From Motiliproteus sp036960175 (GTDB lineage: Bacteria > Pseudomonadota > Gammaproteobacteria > Pseudomonadales > Balneatricaceae), in the NCBI GenBank assembly GCA_036960175.1, contig JBALWH010000010.1:1-64000 (forward strand): DNA of 64,000 nt. The letters are read 5' to 3'. The position numbers and the translations under genes are program-made. Positions 51,351 through 60,996 of this stretch are shown piece after piece. The notes below the pieces were generated by a model. It did not search any database, was not told the DNA's origin, and worked only from the letters and a program-made list of their open reading frames with translations. Every line of letters begins with the position of its first letter. Position 1 is the first letter of the stretch.

Positions 51351-52211
51351 ATGGCAGTTAAAATCTCTGCTTCTATGGTTAAGGAGCTGCGCGAGCGCAC
51401 TAGCCTGGGCATGTTGGAATGTAAAAAGGCATTGGCTGCGGCCGATGGTGATATCGAACTGGCAATCGAAAACCTGCGTAAGTCTAGCGGTATGAAGGCA
51501 GCTAAAAAAGCTGGCCGTACTGCTGCTGATGGCGTAGTTGCAGCTAAAGTTGCGGAAGATGGCAGTTATGGTGTCCTTGTAGAAGTTAACTCCGAAACTG
51601 ATTTCGTTGCTCGTGATGTTGGTTTTCTGGCGTTCGTTGACACTATCGCTAAAGCTGCATTTGCTGCTAAGCAAACAGATGTTGCTGCGTTGATGGCTGG
51701 CGAGCTTGAGTCTACTCGTGAAGCATTGGTGCAGAAAATTGGCGAAAACCTCAGTGTTCGTCGTATCAGTCTGTTAGAAGGTGCTAATGTTTCTGCTTAC
51801 GTTCATAGTAATAACAGAATTGCGGTGCTGGTTTCTCTGACTGCCGGTGAGAGCGAAGTTGCTAAAGATGTGGCGATGCATGTAGCTGCTGCTAACCCTC
51901 GTGTAGCCAAGCCTGAAGATATGGCTGAAGAAGTGCTGGTCAAGGAAAAAGAAATTATCCTTGCGCAGCCTGATATGGCCGGAAAGCCTGCAGAAATTGC
52001 AGAAAGAATGGTTGGCGGACGGATCAAGAAATTCTTGGCTGAGAACTCATTGGTAGAGCAGGCGTTTGTTAAAAATCCTGAAATCACAGTGGGTAAGCTG
52101 ATCAAAGATGCCGGTGCTGATATCAATAGTTTCGTCCGCTTCGAAGTGGGTGAAGGTATTGAAGTAGAAAAAGTCGACTTCGCTGAAGAAGTTGCAGCTG
52201 CTCTGAAATAA
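51351..52211 (+). CDS. tsf: Elongation factor Ts
   Basis: 286 residues. The N-terminal UBA-like domain has KELRERTSLGMLECKKAL, and the EF-Tu contact TDFVA motif is in NSETDFVARD. It is the guanine-nucleotide exchange factor for EF-Tu. AGAGGA precedes the ATG. Confidence 0.98.
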   Translation: MAVKISASMVKELRERTSLGMLECKKALAAADGDIELAIENLRKSSGMKAAKKAGRTAADGVVAAKVAEDGSYGVLVEVNSETDFVARDVGFLAFVDTIAKAAFAAKQTDVAALMAGELESTREALVQKIGENLSVRRISLLEGANVSAYVHSNNRIAVLVSLTAGESEVAKDVAMHVAAANPRVAKPEDMAEEVLVKEKEIILAQPDMAGKPAEIAERMVGGRIKKFLAENSLVEQAFVKNPEITVGKLIKDAGADINSFVRFEVGEGIEVEKVDFAEEVAAALK

Positions 52212-52229
52212 GAGTCGTCCTTCCTGCGT

Positions 52230-52259
52230 GAGCTGGCTTTAATTGACTAAAGCTAGCTC
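52230..52259. other. Hairpin between tsf and pyrH
   Basis: GAGCTGGCTTTA pairs with TAAAGCTAGCTC around ATTGAC, with one mismatch. No T tract follows, so termination is uncertain. Confidence 0.45.
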
Positions 52260-52309
52260 GTGCAACCCCTTCTGCCTAATGCTAAACTCCCTACCAAATT
52301 TTTCCGGGG

Positions 52310-53050
52310 ATGCAATCAGTGACTGAAAAGAACAACGCGCAATATAAGCGGATTTTGTTGAAGCTTAGTGGCGAAGCTCTGATGGGTTCAGAGAATTTCG
52401 GCATTGACCCTACCGTGCTTGACCGTATGGCATTGGAAATCGGACAGTTGGTCGGTATTGGTGTCCAGGTTGGGCTGGTTGTTGGTGGTGGTAATCTGTT
52501 CCGTGGCGAGGCCTTGAGTAAGGCTGGCATGGATCGAGTTACCGGTGATCACATGGGCATGCTGGCTACAGTGATGAATGCTTTGGCCTTGCGAGATGCT
52601 CTGGAGCGCAATAATATCACCACCCGGGTGATGTCAGCGATATCGATGGTCGGTGTGGTTGATAATTACGACCGCCGCCAAGCGACGCGTTCTCTCGATC
52701 AGGGTGATGTTGTTATCTTCTCTGCCGGAACCGGCAATCCTTTTTTTACCACGGACTCAGCTGCCTGTTTGAGGGGTATCGAGATTGAGGCCGATGTGGT
52801 CCTGAAAGCGACGAAGGTAGATGGCGTTTATTCTGCCGATCCTGTTAAAGACCCTAGTGCGACAATGTATGACCGCCTTAGTTATGATGAGGTGCTGGAA
52901 AAGCAGTTAGGAGTGATGGATCTGACAGCCATGTGTTTGAGTCGTGATCATGGCATGCCGGTTCGGGTATTTAATATGAATAAGCCGGGAGCCCTAGTTA
53001 CCGTTGTAAGGGGTGGCAATGAAGGAACGTTGATTGATAGCGGCCTGTAG
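52310..53050 (+). CDS. pyrH: Uridylate kinase
   Basis: 246 residues of the amino-acid-kinase fold: KRILLKLSGEALMG, VVGGGNLFRG, and GTGNPFFTTDSAA. It phosphorylates UMP to UDP. ATG at 52310 follows GGGG too closely for a normal ribosome site, so the GTG at 52319 (9 bases after GGGG) may be the true start, removing three residues. Confidence 0.96.
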   Translation: MQSVTEKNNAQYKRILLKLSGEALMGSENFGIDPTVLDRMALEIGQLVGIGVQVGLVVGGGNLFRGEALSKAGMDRVTGDHMGMLATVMNALALRDALERNNITTRVMSAISMVGVVDNYDRRQATRSLDQGDVVIFSAGTGNPFFTTDSAACLRGIEIEADVVLKATKVDGVYSADPVKDPSATMYDRLSYDEVLEKQLGVMDLTAMCLSRDHGMPVRVFNMNKPGALVTVVRGGNEGTLIDSGL

Positions 53051-53064
53051 GAAGGAGAAAAATC

Positions 53065-53622
53065 GTGATTAATGAAATCAAGCAAGATGCTGCAGAGCGT
53101 ATGGCGAAGAGTGTCCAGTCGCTGGTTGATAATTTTAAGAAAATTCGTACCGGACGGGCGCATCCGAGCATTCTGGATTCGATTAAGGTGCCTTATTACG
53201 GAAGTGATGTGGCGCTGAGTCAGGTTGCAAATATCAGCGTTGAGGATGGTCGGACCTTGTCAGTGTCTCCTTGGGAGGGGCCGATGATTCCTGAGATTGA
53301 AAGGGCGATTATGAAGTCTGATCTCGGTCTCAATCCTTCCACGGCAGGCATGGTTATTCGTATTCCGATGCCCGCTTTGACGGAAGAAACGCGCAAAGTC
53401 TTTACGCGTCAAGCTCGTCAAGAATCAGAAAACGCGCGGGTTGCTGTTCGCAATATTCGTCGCGATGCTAACAATGACTTCAAAGAGCTGCTGAAAGATA
53501 AAGATATCACTGAGGACGACGAGCGCCGGGGTCAGGATGCTATCCAGAAGCTGACCGATAGTAGCGTTGCTGAAATCGAGGCTCATCTGCAGAAGAAAGA
53601 AGCCGACTTAATGGAAATTTAA
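53065..53622 (+). CDS. frr: Ribosome recycling factor
   Basis: 185 residues from a GTG start with AAGGAG ahead. The family motifs are KIRTGRAHPSILDSI and RVAVRNIRRDANN. It splits post-termination ribosomes with EF-G. It is 14 bp after pyrH. Confidence 0.97.
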   Translation: MINEIKQDAAERMAKSVQSLVDNFKKIRTGRAHPSILDSIKVPYYGSDVALSQVANISVEDGRTLSVSPWEGPMIPEIERAIMKSDLGLNPSTAGMVIRIPMPALTEETRKVFTRQARQESENARVAVRNIRRDANNDFKELLKDKDITEDDERRGQDAIQKLTDSSVAEIEAHLQKKEADLMEI

Positions 53623-53666
53623 TCAGCGTTGTTTTGCTGAATAATCTGGATTAATCCAGGGTAGGT

Positions 53667-54419
53667 ATGACAGATCTGAAACCCTTTCCGAAATTGCCTC
53701 GCCATGTGGCAGTGATCATGGACGGAAACAACCGTTGGGCCAAGTCTCGGCGGTTGCCCAGTCTCGCTGGTCATAAAGCCGGTGTTGATGCGGTGCGAGC
53801 GGTTGTTGATGGCTGTGCTCGCTATGGGGTGGAGTCGCTGACTCTGTTCGCTTTTAGTAGTGAGAACTGGCGTCGTCCTGAATTGGAAGTAAAGGGTTTG
53901 ATGGAGTTGTTTATGCTGGCCTTGCAGCGCGAGGTTAAAAAACTCCATAAGCATAATATCCGGTTGAAGGTGATTGGCGACAAGAGTCGTTTTAGCGCTG
54001 GTCTGCAGAAAAAAATAGCAGGTGCTGAGCAGATGACGGCTGGCAATACTGGATTGACATTGAATGTCGCTGCTAACTATGGCGGCCAATGGGATATCGT
54101 CCAGGCCGCTCGAAAATTGGCATCTCAGGTGAAAAGCGGTGAGATTGACGTCGAGATGATCGATGAGGCAGTTTTTGAAGACCAGTTATCACTGGCTGGT
54201 CAGCCCCCAGCAGATCTTTGTATTCGTACGGGTGGCGAGCAGCGGATTAGTAATTTTTTACTGTGGCACTTTGCCTACGCGGAATTCTATTTTTCTTCTA
54301 AATATTGGCCTGATTTCAGGCTAGACGAGCTCGAGGATGCTTTTGATGCATTCTCCGGTCGTGAGCGTCGTTTCGGTAAAACCAGTGAGCAGGTCGAAGC
54401 TGAGGAACCTGATGCTTAA
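53667..54419 (+). CDS. uppS: Undecaprenyl diphosphate synthase
   Basis: 250 residues. HVAVIMDGNNRWA carries the catalytic Asp; GHKAGVDAVR, TLFAFSSENWRRP and the C-terminal DLCIRTGGEQRISNFLLW are diagnostic. It makes the C55 lipid carrier for cell wall and O-antigen synthesis. Its end overlaps the start of cdsA. Confidence 0.97.
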   Translation: MTDLKPFPKLPRHVAVIMDGNNRWAKSRRLPSLAGHKAGVDAVRAVVDGCARYGVESLTLFAFSSENWRRPELEVKGLMELFMLALQREVKKLHKHNIRLKVIGDKSRFSAGLQKKIAGAEQMTAGNTGLTLNVAANYGGQWDIVQAARKLASQVKSGEIDVEMIDEAVFEDQLSLAGQPPADLCIRTGGEQRISNFLLWHFAYAEFYFSSKYWPDFRLDELEDAFDAFSGRERRFGKTSEQVEAEEPDA

Positions 54420-55224
54420 GCAACGAATCTTGACCGCTCTGGTATTGGCGCCTTTGGTGTTAGCCGGTGTTTTTTTATTGCCGCTGCAATATTTTCAGTG
54501 GTTTGTTGCCTTGGTGGTGCTGTTAGGTGCATGGGAATGGGCAAACCTATCTGATTACAGCTCTCCGGTTCAGCGCTGGGGTTACGCCTTGGTTATCACC
54601 GCTTTTCTGCCTGTAGTCGTTATTCTTTCGGTGTCCTCGCAGCTATTGTTGGTTCTGGCAGTGGTTTTTTGGTTGCTGGTTGTTTATTGGGTTAAAAGCT
54701 ATCCCAGTACCAGTGGTCAGTGGGGTGGTCGAGTCTCTCGGGCATTGATGGGCGTGCTGGTGTTAATTCCAACCTGGCAGGGATTGGTATTGTTGAAATC
54801 GATGGCGCCCAGCGGTGGCCTGATTCTGCTGTTGATGTTACTAGTCTGGGGTGCTGATATAGGTGCTTATTTTGCGGGTAGAGCCTGGGGGCGGGTTAAG
54901 CTGGCTCCTGCGGTCAGTCCGGGTAAAACCATGGCGGGTTTCTATGGGGGGCTTGCTAGTAGTCTGATTATTGCATTACTGGCGGCAGTTTATCTTGGCC
55001 TTAGTGGGACGAACCTTTTGTTGCTGATGGGGCTCTGTCTGGTGACAGCGCTGGCATCAGTGTTGGGTGATTTACTCGAAAGTATGGTGAAGCGCCATCG
55101 GGGCATCAAGGACAGCAGTCAATTGTTGCCTGGGCATGGTGGTATCATGGACCGAATAGATAGTCTGACAGCGGCGACTCCAGTGTTTGCGCTTGGAACC
55201 TCCTTGCTCGGCTTGGGTCTGTAG
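54412..55224 (+). CDS. cdsA: Phosphatidate cytidylyltransferase
   Basis: 270 residues with about eight membrane segments and the C-terminal signature SVLGDLLESMVKRHRGIKDSSQLLPGHGGIMDRIDS. It makes CDP-diacylglycerol for phospholipid synthesis. ATG at 54412 overlaps the uppS stop. In most relatives dxr follows cdsA; here rseP starts 28 bp later. Confidence 0.96.
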   Translation: MLKQRILTALVLAPLVLAGVFLLPLQYFQWFVALVVLLGAWEWANLSDYSSPVQRWGYALVITAFLPVVVILSVSSQLLLVLAVVFWLLVVYWVKSYPSTSGQWGGRVSRALMGVLVLIPTWQGLVLLKSMAPSGGLILLLMLLVWGADIGAYFAGRAWGRVKLAPAVSPGKTMAGFYGGLASSLIIALLAAVYLGLSGTNLLLLMGLCLVTALASVLGDLLESMVKRHRGIKDSSQLLPGHGGIMDRIDSLTAATPVFALGTSLLGLGL

Positions 55225-55252
55225 TAACGATTTAATTGCGGGTTTATCACTG

Positions 55253-56605
55253 ATGGATATTCTGCAGACCATTCTGGCTGCGATTGTCACCCTTGGCATT
55301 CTGGTTACTGTTCATGAATATGGCCACTTTTGGGTTGCCAGGCGTTGCAATGTGCGGGTGTTACGTTTTTCCATTGGTTTTGGTCGTGCGCTCTATCGCT
55401 GGCATGATAGCAAGGGCACCGAATATGTTATTGCGGCAATCCCTCTTGGCGGTTACGTCAAAATGCTTGATGAGCGGGAGGGGGATGTACCTGATTCCTT
55501 GCTTGATCAGACATTTAATCGCAAATCGGTTGCCCAGCGAATAGCGATTGTTATAGCCGGTCCGTTGGTCAACCTTATCTTCGCGGTCTTTGCGTATTGG
55601 GCCATGTTCATTGCGGGTATTAGTACTGTGGCGCCGGTCGTCGGTGCGGTTGAGGAAGCGTCTGTTGCTGCCGTTGCGGGGCTTGCTGTCAATGAAGAGA
55701 TCGTTGCCGTCGATGGCTACCCTACGCGGAGCTGGGAGGATGTTAGTCTTCGCCTAGCGGCTAGAATCGGAGAGACTGGGCGTGTGTTGGTGGATACTCG
55801 TGCTTTGGGTGACGATTCTGCTCATTCGTATGCGTTGAATATTGAACGCTGGGATCTCGATGCAGAAAAAGGTCCGCTGGGCAGTCTGGGGATTAAGCGA
55901 TTTAGGCCGCATTTTCCAGCTCGTATTGGTCAGTTGGTTGAAGGTGCTGAGGCAAAGAGCTCTGGGTTGCAAGTTGGTGATTTAATTTTACAGATGGATG
56001 GGGTGCCGATCATAGATTGGCTCGATCTAGTTAAGCGCATTCAGAGTAGCCCGGGAAGGGAGGTTGTCTTTAGTGTGCGGCGTGATTCGTTGGATATGCA
56101 GTTAAAGTTAACGCCAGCCGCTAAAACTGCCGATGATGGACGCTCTTACGGTTATATAGGCGCGGGAGTCGAGCCGGTTTCCTGGCCGCAAGAAATGCTG
56201 CGTGAGATCCGCTATGGCCCCTTAGAAGCGGTCCCGGTTGCCTTCGCAAAAACCTACCAGATGATGGCTTTGACGCTGGAATCTATAGGTAAGATGATTA
56301 AAGGCGCTATTTCGGTAAAAAACTTGAGTGGGCCTATAACCATTGCTAAAGTGGCGGGGGCTTCGGCAGAGTCCGGTTTGGAGAGTTTTTTGAACTTTCT
56401 TGCCTACTTAAGCATAAGTCTAGGAATCTTGAATTTGCTTCCTATTCCGATGTTGGATGGGGGGCATTTGCTTTATTACGTAATAGAAGCGGTGCGTGGT
56501 CGTCCGGTCCCTGAACGAATTCAGATTATGGGGCTGAAGATAGGAATGGCGCTGCTGATGGCTTTGATGGTTCTAGCTTTTTATAACGATCTGGCGCGTC
56601 TCTAA
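55253..56605 (+). CDS. rseP: Site-2 zinc metalloprotease RseP
   Basis: 450 residues. HEYGH (21-25) is the zinc site in membrane segment 1; PDZ domains lie in the periplasmic region (about 115-310); the second site is LNLLPIPMLDGGHLL near 390. It cleaves anti-sigma factor RseA and clears signal peptides. ATG at 55253 is used; the frame extends back into cdsA without a start of merit. Confidence 0.96.
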   Translation: MDILQTILAAIVTLGILVTVHEYGHFWVARRCNVRVLRFSIGFGRALYRWHDSKGTEYVIAAIPLGGYVKMLDEREGDVPDSLLDQTFNRKSVAQRIAIVIAGPLVNLIFAVFAYWAMFIAGISTVAPVVGAVEEASVAAVAGLAVNEEIVAVDGYPTRSWEDVSLRLAARIGETGRVLVDTRALGDDSAHSYALNIERWDLDAEKGPLGSLGIKRFRPHFPARIGQLVEGAEAKSSGLQVGDLILQMDGVPIIDWLDLVKRIQSSPGREVVFSVRRDSLDMQLKLTPAAKTADDGRSYGYIGAGVEPVSWPQEMLREIRYGPLEAVPVAFAKTYQMMALTLESIGKMIKGAISVKNLSGPITIAKVAGASAESGLESFLNFLAYLSISLGILNLLPIPMLDGGHLLYYVIEAVRGRPVPERIQIMGLKIGMALLMALMVLAFYNDLARL

Positions 56606-56654
56606 TGTCATGCGTGACTTCAATGGTGTATTTGGAACAGGTTTGTAACGCTGC

Positions 56655-58964
56655 ATGAGACGTAAACTAGCACTACTGTTAATCAGTCTTCTTTTCCCGG
56701 TGGCTCTGTGGGCCGATAGTTTTACCGTCTCGGATATCCGCGTCGATGGTCTTCAACGTCTGGATCTTGGCACGGTTTTTCGGGCGCTTCCCGTCGATGT
56801 CGGCGATCAGGTTGATGAATTTCGACTAGCGGATGCTTCGCGAAAACTTTTTGCCACCGGTTATTTTAATGATGTGCGCCTGCTACGTGATGGTGGAACT
56901 CTGATCATCAGGGTTAAGGAGCGGCCCTCATTAAGTAAAATTACCATTAAGGGTAACAAGGTTCTGGAAACAGAGCCGTTACTGGAAGGACTAAAAGGAC
57001 TTGGCCTGCAGGAAGGTGAGGTGTTTCAGCGCGCAACCCTAGAGCGGATTCGCTTAGAGCTTGCTAGGCTTTATGCTGCCCAGGGGCGCTACGGTGCTTG
57101 GATCGACGCTAGTGTTGAAGAGTTGCCCGAGAATCGGGTCGGCTTGACCATTGACGTTAAGGAAGGTGAAGCGGCGACAATTCAACATATTAATATTGTC
57201 GGTAACGAGGTTTATACCGATAAAGAGCTGACTCTTGAGTTCGAATTAAGTAAGCCGGGTCTAGTGCCGTTCTTCTCCAGCGATGGTAAATATGCCCGGG
57301 AGAAACTCAGCGGTGACCTAGAGCGTCTGCGCACCTTTTATCTGAACCGGGGTTTTATCAATTTTAATATTGAGTCTACCCAAGTTTCGCTGACCTCTGA
57401 TCGCAAGCATGTCTATGTCACCATCAATGTCAGTGAGGGCGAGCTTTACTATTTTGGTGGTTTTGAGTTCGCTGGCAATTTGGCAGTGGATGAAGATGAG
57501 CTTCGCGAATTGGTTAGCTTCGAGGAAGGAGAAGTGTTCTCCCGTAAGGCGATGGTGGACACCTCCGAGAAAATTTCCAACCGCCTGGGCGCTGAAGGAT
57601 ATGTTCAGGCTAACGTAAATCCCAATCCTGTGGTGGATGACAAAAATAATCGTATCGATATTAAGTTCTTTGTCGATCCCGGACGTCGTATGTATGTACG
57701 CCGCGTTAACTTTCGGGGCAATACCACCAGTGCTGACGAAGTGTTGAGACGCGAGATGCGACAGATGGAGGCTGGTTACGCCAACACCAAGCATATCGAG
57801 CAATCCAAGAGTCGCTTGGAGCGGCTGGGTTATTTTACCTCGGTGAACGTGGAAACTACCCCGGTTCCCGGTACCGATGATCAGATTGATCTCGAATACA
57901 GTGTGGTAGAACAGCTGTCCGGTAATCTCAGTGCCAGTGTTGGTTTTTCTCAGAGTGCCGGTCTGTTGTTGGCCTTAAGGGTCGCTCAGGACAATTTCCT
58001 AGGTACCGGTAAACATGTCTCCTTTGGTATTAATAACAGTGAGACCGACACCGAATACAGCTTTAGTTTTACCGATCCCTATTACACGGTGGATGGCGTT
58101 AGTCGTGGTTTCAGTTTGTTCTTCCGCCAAGAAGACAGGGATGAAGACGACGTGAGTAACTACTCGACCGATGCCTTTGGTGGCAGTATCAATTTCGGTT
58201 ATCCCATTGATGAGTTTCAGCGCCTGAGGTTTTCTGTTGGCTATGAGAATATAGACGTCACATTAGGTCCGGATGTGCCTGATGAGATTACTAGCTTTAT
58301 TGCGGCAGAGGGTGACAATTACAATGTTTTCAAATTCACCCTGGGTTGGACTGAAAATAAATTGAATAAAGGTATTTTGGCTACTGAAGGTTATTCTCAA
58401 GCTGTTACTCTTGAAACAGGGGTTCCGGGTGGAGATCTAACTTACTACACTCTGAAATATCGTGGTGAGCGCTATTTTCCTATTGCCGGTGGCTGGATCG
58501 CTAATTTTAGAACGGAGCTGGGCTATGGTGACAGTTATGGTGATACCAGTGAATTGCCGTTTCTAAAGCACTTCTTTAGTGGTGGTTTCTCCTCAGTACG
58601 GGGTTTTAAGAATAATACCCTGGGGCCTAGAGCGAATAATGTTGATGAAGATCCTCTTGGTGGTAACGTGTTGGTCGAAGGCTCTGCGGAGTTGATCTTC
58701 CCGTTTCCCTTTATTGAAGATCGTAGCAAGCTGCGGTCATTGTTTTTCCTTGATGTCGGTAGTGTTTTCGATACCAGTTGTTTGAGCAGTAATCCCAATT
58801 GCAGTAGTGGTATAGATATCGCGGATTTAAGGGCTTCTGTGGGTATTGGCGTTTCATGGATCACCTTTGTTGGTCCATTGTCGTTCTCAATAGCATCTCC
58901 TGTTGTGGAAAAAACAGGGGATGAAACAGAGACTTTCCAGTTTGCGCTGGGTCAGACTTTCTAA
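56655..58964 (+). CDS. bamA: Outer membrane protein assembly factor BamA
   Basis: 769 residues: signal peptide 1-20, five POTRA domains (about 21-420; first FTVSDIRVDGLQRLDLGTVF), and a 16-strand barrel ending in the aromatic QFALGQTF. SSVRGFKNNTLGPR is the VRGF/Y lid-lock motif. It inserts beta-barrel proteins in the outer membrane. Confidence 0.97.
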   Translation: MRRKLALLLISLLFPVALWADSFTVSDIRVDGLQRLDLGTVFRALPVDVGDQVDEFRLADASRKLFATGYFNDVRLLRDGGTLIIRVKERPSLSKITIKGNKVLETEPLLEGLKGLGLQEGEVFQRATLERIRLELARLYAAQGRYGAWIDASVEELPENRVGLTIDVKEGEAATIQHINIVGNEVYTDKELTLEFELSKPGLVPFFSSDGKYAREKLSGDLERLRTFYLNRGFINFNIESTQVSLTSDRKHVYVTINVSEGELYYFGGFEFAGNLAVDEDELRELVSFEEGEVFSRKAMVDTSEKISNRLGAEGYVQANVNPNPVVDDKNNRIDIKFFVDPGRRMYVRRVNFRGNTTSADEVLRREMRQMEAGYANTKHIEQSKSRLERLGYFTSVNVETTPVPGTDDQIDLEYSVVEQLSGNLSASVGFSQSAGLLLALRVAQDNFLGTGKHVSFGINNSETDTEYSFSFTDPYYTVDGVSRGFSLFFRQEDRDEDDVSNYSTDAFGGSINFGYPIDEFQRLRFSVGYENIDVTLGPDVPDEITSFIAAEGDNYNVFKFTLGWTENKLNKGILATEGYSQAVTLETGVPGGDLTYYTLKYRGERYFPIAGGWIANFRTELGYGDSYGDTSELPFLKHFFSGGFSSVRGFKNNTLGPRANNVDEDPLGGNVLVEGSAELIFPFPFIEDRSKLRSLFFLDVGSVFDTSCLSSNPNCSSGIDIADLRASVGIGVSWITFVGPLSFSIASPVVEKTGDETETFQFALGQTF

Positions 58965-58985
58965 AATTCGGGTAAGGAGTTAAAA

Positions 58986-59480
58986 ATGAAATCGTTGAAA
59001 CTGTTACTGACGCTAGTGTTGATGCTACCAATGGTGGCGACCGCAGAAAATATTGCAGTGCTGGATGTTGAGGGAGCTATTCGCTCTTCAAAGCAGGTTC
59101 AAGTGTTGCGAGCACAGCTAACAGAGCAGTTTGCTGGGGACCAAAAGCGATTAAAGAGTCTGGCTGACGAGGGAAATACTCTGAAGCAGAAAATGGAAAA
59201 GGAAGGTGATTTCCTTAGCGAAGACGAGCGCAAGACTTTAGTTCTGCAGATTCAACAAAAATTCCAGGCTTTCCAGCAACTGAAAGGTGATCTGCAGAAA
59301 GAGTCACAAAAGCAGGAGCGCGCCTTTCTGGAGCAGCTACGGCCCAAGGTGGAAGAAATCCTTAAGGTTATCGTGGAAAAGAATAAAATCGACCTGATCT
59401 TTAATAAGCGTGCGTTGGTGTACACCCAGCCGCAAATGGATCTGACCGCTCAGGTTATTGAAGAACTGAACAAACAATAA
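58986..59480 (+). CDS. skp: Periplasmic chaperone Skp (OmpH)
   Basis: 164 residues: signal peptide (about 1-20, ends TAE), the IAVLDVEGAIRSSKQVQ strand and a long charged helical hairpin rich in Lys, Gln and Glu. It holds outer membrane proteins for BamA. AAGGAG precedes the ATG, 21 bp after bamA. Confidence 0.95.
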   Translation: MKSLKLLLTLVLMLPMVATAENIAVLDVEGAIRSSKQVQVLRAQLTEQFAGDQKRLKSLADEGNTLKQKMEKEGDFLSEDERKTLVLQIQQKFQAFQQLKGDLQKESQKQERAFLEQLRPKVEEILKVIVEKNKIDLIFNKRALVYTQPQMDLTAQVIEELNKQ

Positions 59481-59485
59481 TCATT

Positions 59486-60520
59486 ATGTCACCCGAATAC
59501 TCCCTGGGAGACATTGCAGCTGCGCTGGGCGCGCAGTTGTCCGGAGACCCGAAGCGTAGGGTTTGCGGCATCCAGACGCTGGCTCAGGCCGGTCCCTCGG
59601 ATATTGGTTTTCTAGCCAATCCTTTGTATCAGGCGGCATTAAGCGGAACCCAAGCGGCGGCCGTGATTCTTGCTGCAGACCAGCAGCAATTTTGTCCGGT
59701 TGATGCTCTGGTCATGGACAACCCGTATCTTGGTTATGCGCAGCTTAGCGGCTGGTTTGATAATAGGCCGGTGCCGTCCGCTGGGATCCATTCGACAGCG
59801 GTTGTCGGAGAAGGCGCAAGTATAGCCGTAAGCGCGGCGATCGGTGCCAACGCAGTGGTGGAAGCCGGGGCCGTGATTGGTGAAGATGTCATCATTGGTG
59901 CTAATGCGGTTATCGGTGCTGGTAGTCGAATCGGCAAGGGCAGTCGTATAGCCGCCAATGTCACCCTTTATCACGATATTATCGTGGGAGAGCGTGTCAT
60001 TATTCACAGCGGCGCAGTGATCGGTGCCGACGGTTTTGGTTTTGCTAGGAAGCAGCAGTCCTGGGTTAAAATAGCCCAATTAGGTCGAGTGCTGATCGGT
60101 AATGATGTTGAAGTGGGCGCGGGAACAACGATCGACCGTGGTGCGCTGGAAGATACGATACTGGCAGATGGCGTTAAGCTTGATAACCAGATTCAGGTTG
60201 CTCATAACGTCGAGATTGGAGAAAACACGGCAATTGCGGGTTGTGCGGCCATTGCCGGAAGCACTAAAATAGGCCGCCGCTGTACGATAGCAGGAGCGGC
60301 TAATGTAGTTGGCCATCTTCGGTTGGCTGACGATGTTCATGTTAGTGCTGCATCGCTGGTCACTAAATCTATTGACCTTCCGGGTTTGTACTCATCTGGA
60401 ACTGGGATGATGCCTCACCGGAAATGGAAGCGGAATGTTGTTCGCTTCCGGCAACTTGACCAACTAGCGGGTCGGGTGGCTGTTTTAGAAAAGCAACTGC
60501 AAGAAAAGTCGGATGATTAA
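59486..60520 (+). CDS. lpxD: UDP-3-O-(3-hydroxymyristoyl)glucosamine N-acyltransferase
   Basis: 344 residues. An N-terminal uridine-binding domain (IQTLAQAGPSDIGFLANPLY) is followed by hexapeptide repeats of the left-handed beta helix and the catalytic His in QVAHNVEIGENTAIAG. It performs the third step of lipid A synthesis. It starts 5 bp after skp. Confidence 0.97.
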   Translation: MSPEYSLGDIAAALGAQLSGDPKRRVCGIQTLAQAGPSDIGFLANPLYQAALSGTQAAAVILAADQQQFCPVDALVMDNPYLGYAQLSGWFDNRPVPSAGIHSTAVVGEGASIAVSAAIGANAVVEAGAVIGEDVIIGANAVIGAGSRIGKGSRIAANVTLYHDIIVGERVIIHSGAVIGADGFGFARKQQSWVKIAQLGRVLIGNDVEVGAGTTIDRGALEDTILADGVKLDNQIQVAHNVEIGENTAIAGCAAIAGSTKIGRRCTIAGAANVVGHLRLADDVHVSAASLVTKSIDLPGLYSSGTGMMPHRKWKRNVVRFRQLDQLAGRVAVLEKQLQEKSDD

Positions 60521-60553
60521 GCGCCACACAATTAACCCAAAGGTTCGTAATTG

Positions 60554-60994
60554 ATGATAATGGATGTTAAAGAAATAAGGGAATACTTGCCTCACCGCTA
60601 TCCCTTTCTATTGGTAGACAGGGTTACGGAGCTAGAATTGGGCGAGTCTATTGTCGCCTACAAAAACGTCACCATAAACGAGCCTTTTTTTAACGGCCAC
60701 TTTCCTGATCATCCTGTTATGCCTGGTGTTTTGATCCTTGAGGCGATGGCTCAAGCTGCCGGCATCCTTGGCTTTAAGACCATGGACAAAACGCCACAGG
60801 ATGGATCGATTTATTATTTTGTTGGTTCTGACAAACTACGCTTTAAGCGTCCGGTTGTCCCAGGGGATCGGTTGCAGCTGGAAGCCAAAATTATTTCTGA
60901 AAAACGCGGCATCTGGAAATTCGAGTGCAAGGCTTCTGTTGATGGCGCGCTTGCTAGCTCCGCGACTATTTTATGTGCTGATCGGAAAGTATAA
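60554..60994 (+). CDS. fabZ: 3-hydroxyacyl-ACP dehydratase FabZ
   Basis: 146 residues. LPHRYPFLLVDRV and the hot-dog catalytic motif NGHFPDHPVMPGVLILEAMAQ are present. ATG at 60554 fits AAAGG 10 bases ahead; a TTG just before and an ATG at 60560 are alternatives. It dehydrates hydroxyacyl-ACP, competing with LpxD/LpxA for the same substrate pool. Confidence 0.96.
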   Translation: MIMDVKEIREYLPHRYPFLLVDRVTELELGESIVAYKNVTINEPFFNGHFPDHPVMPGVLILEAMAQAAGILGFKTMDKTPQDGSIYYFVGSDKLRFKRPVVPGDRLQLEAKIISEKRGIWKFECKASVDGALASSATILCADRKV

Positions 60995-60996
60995 CT

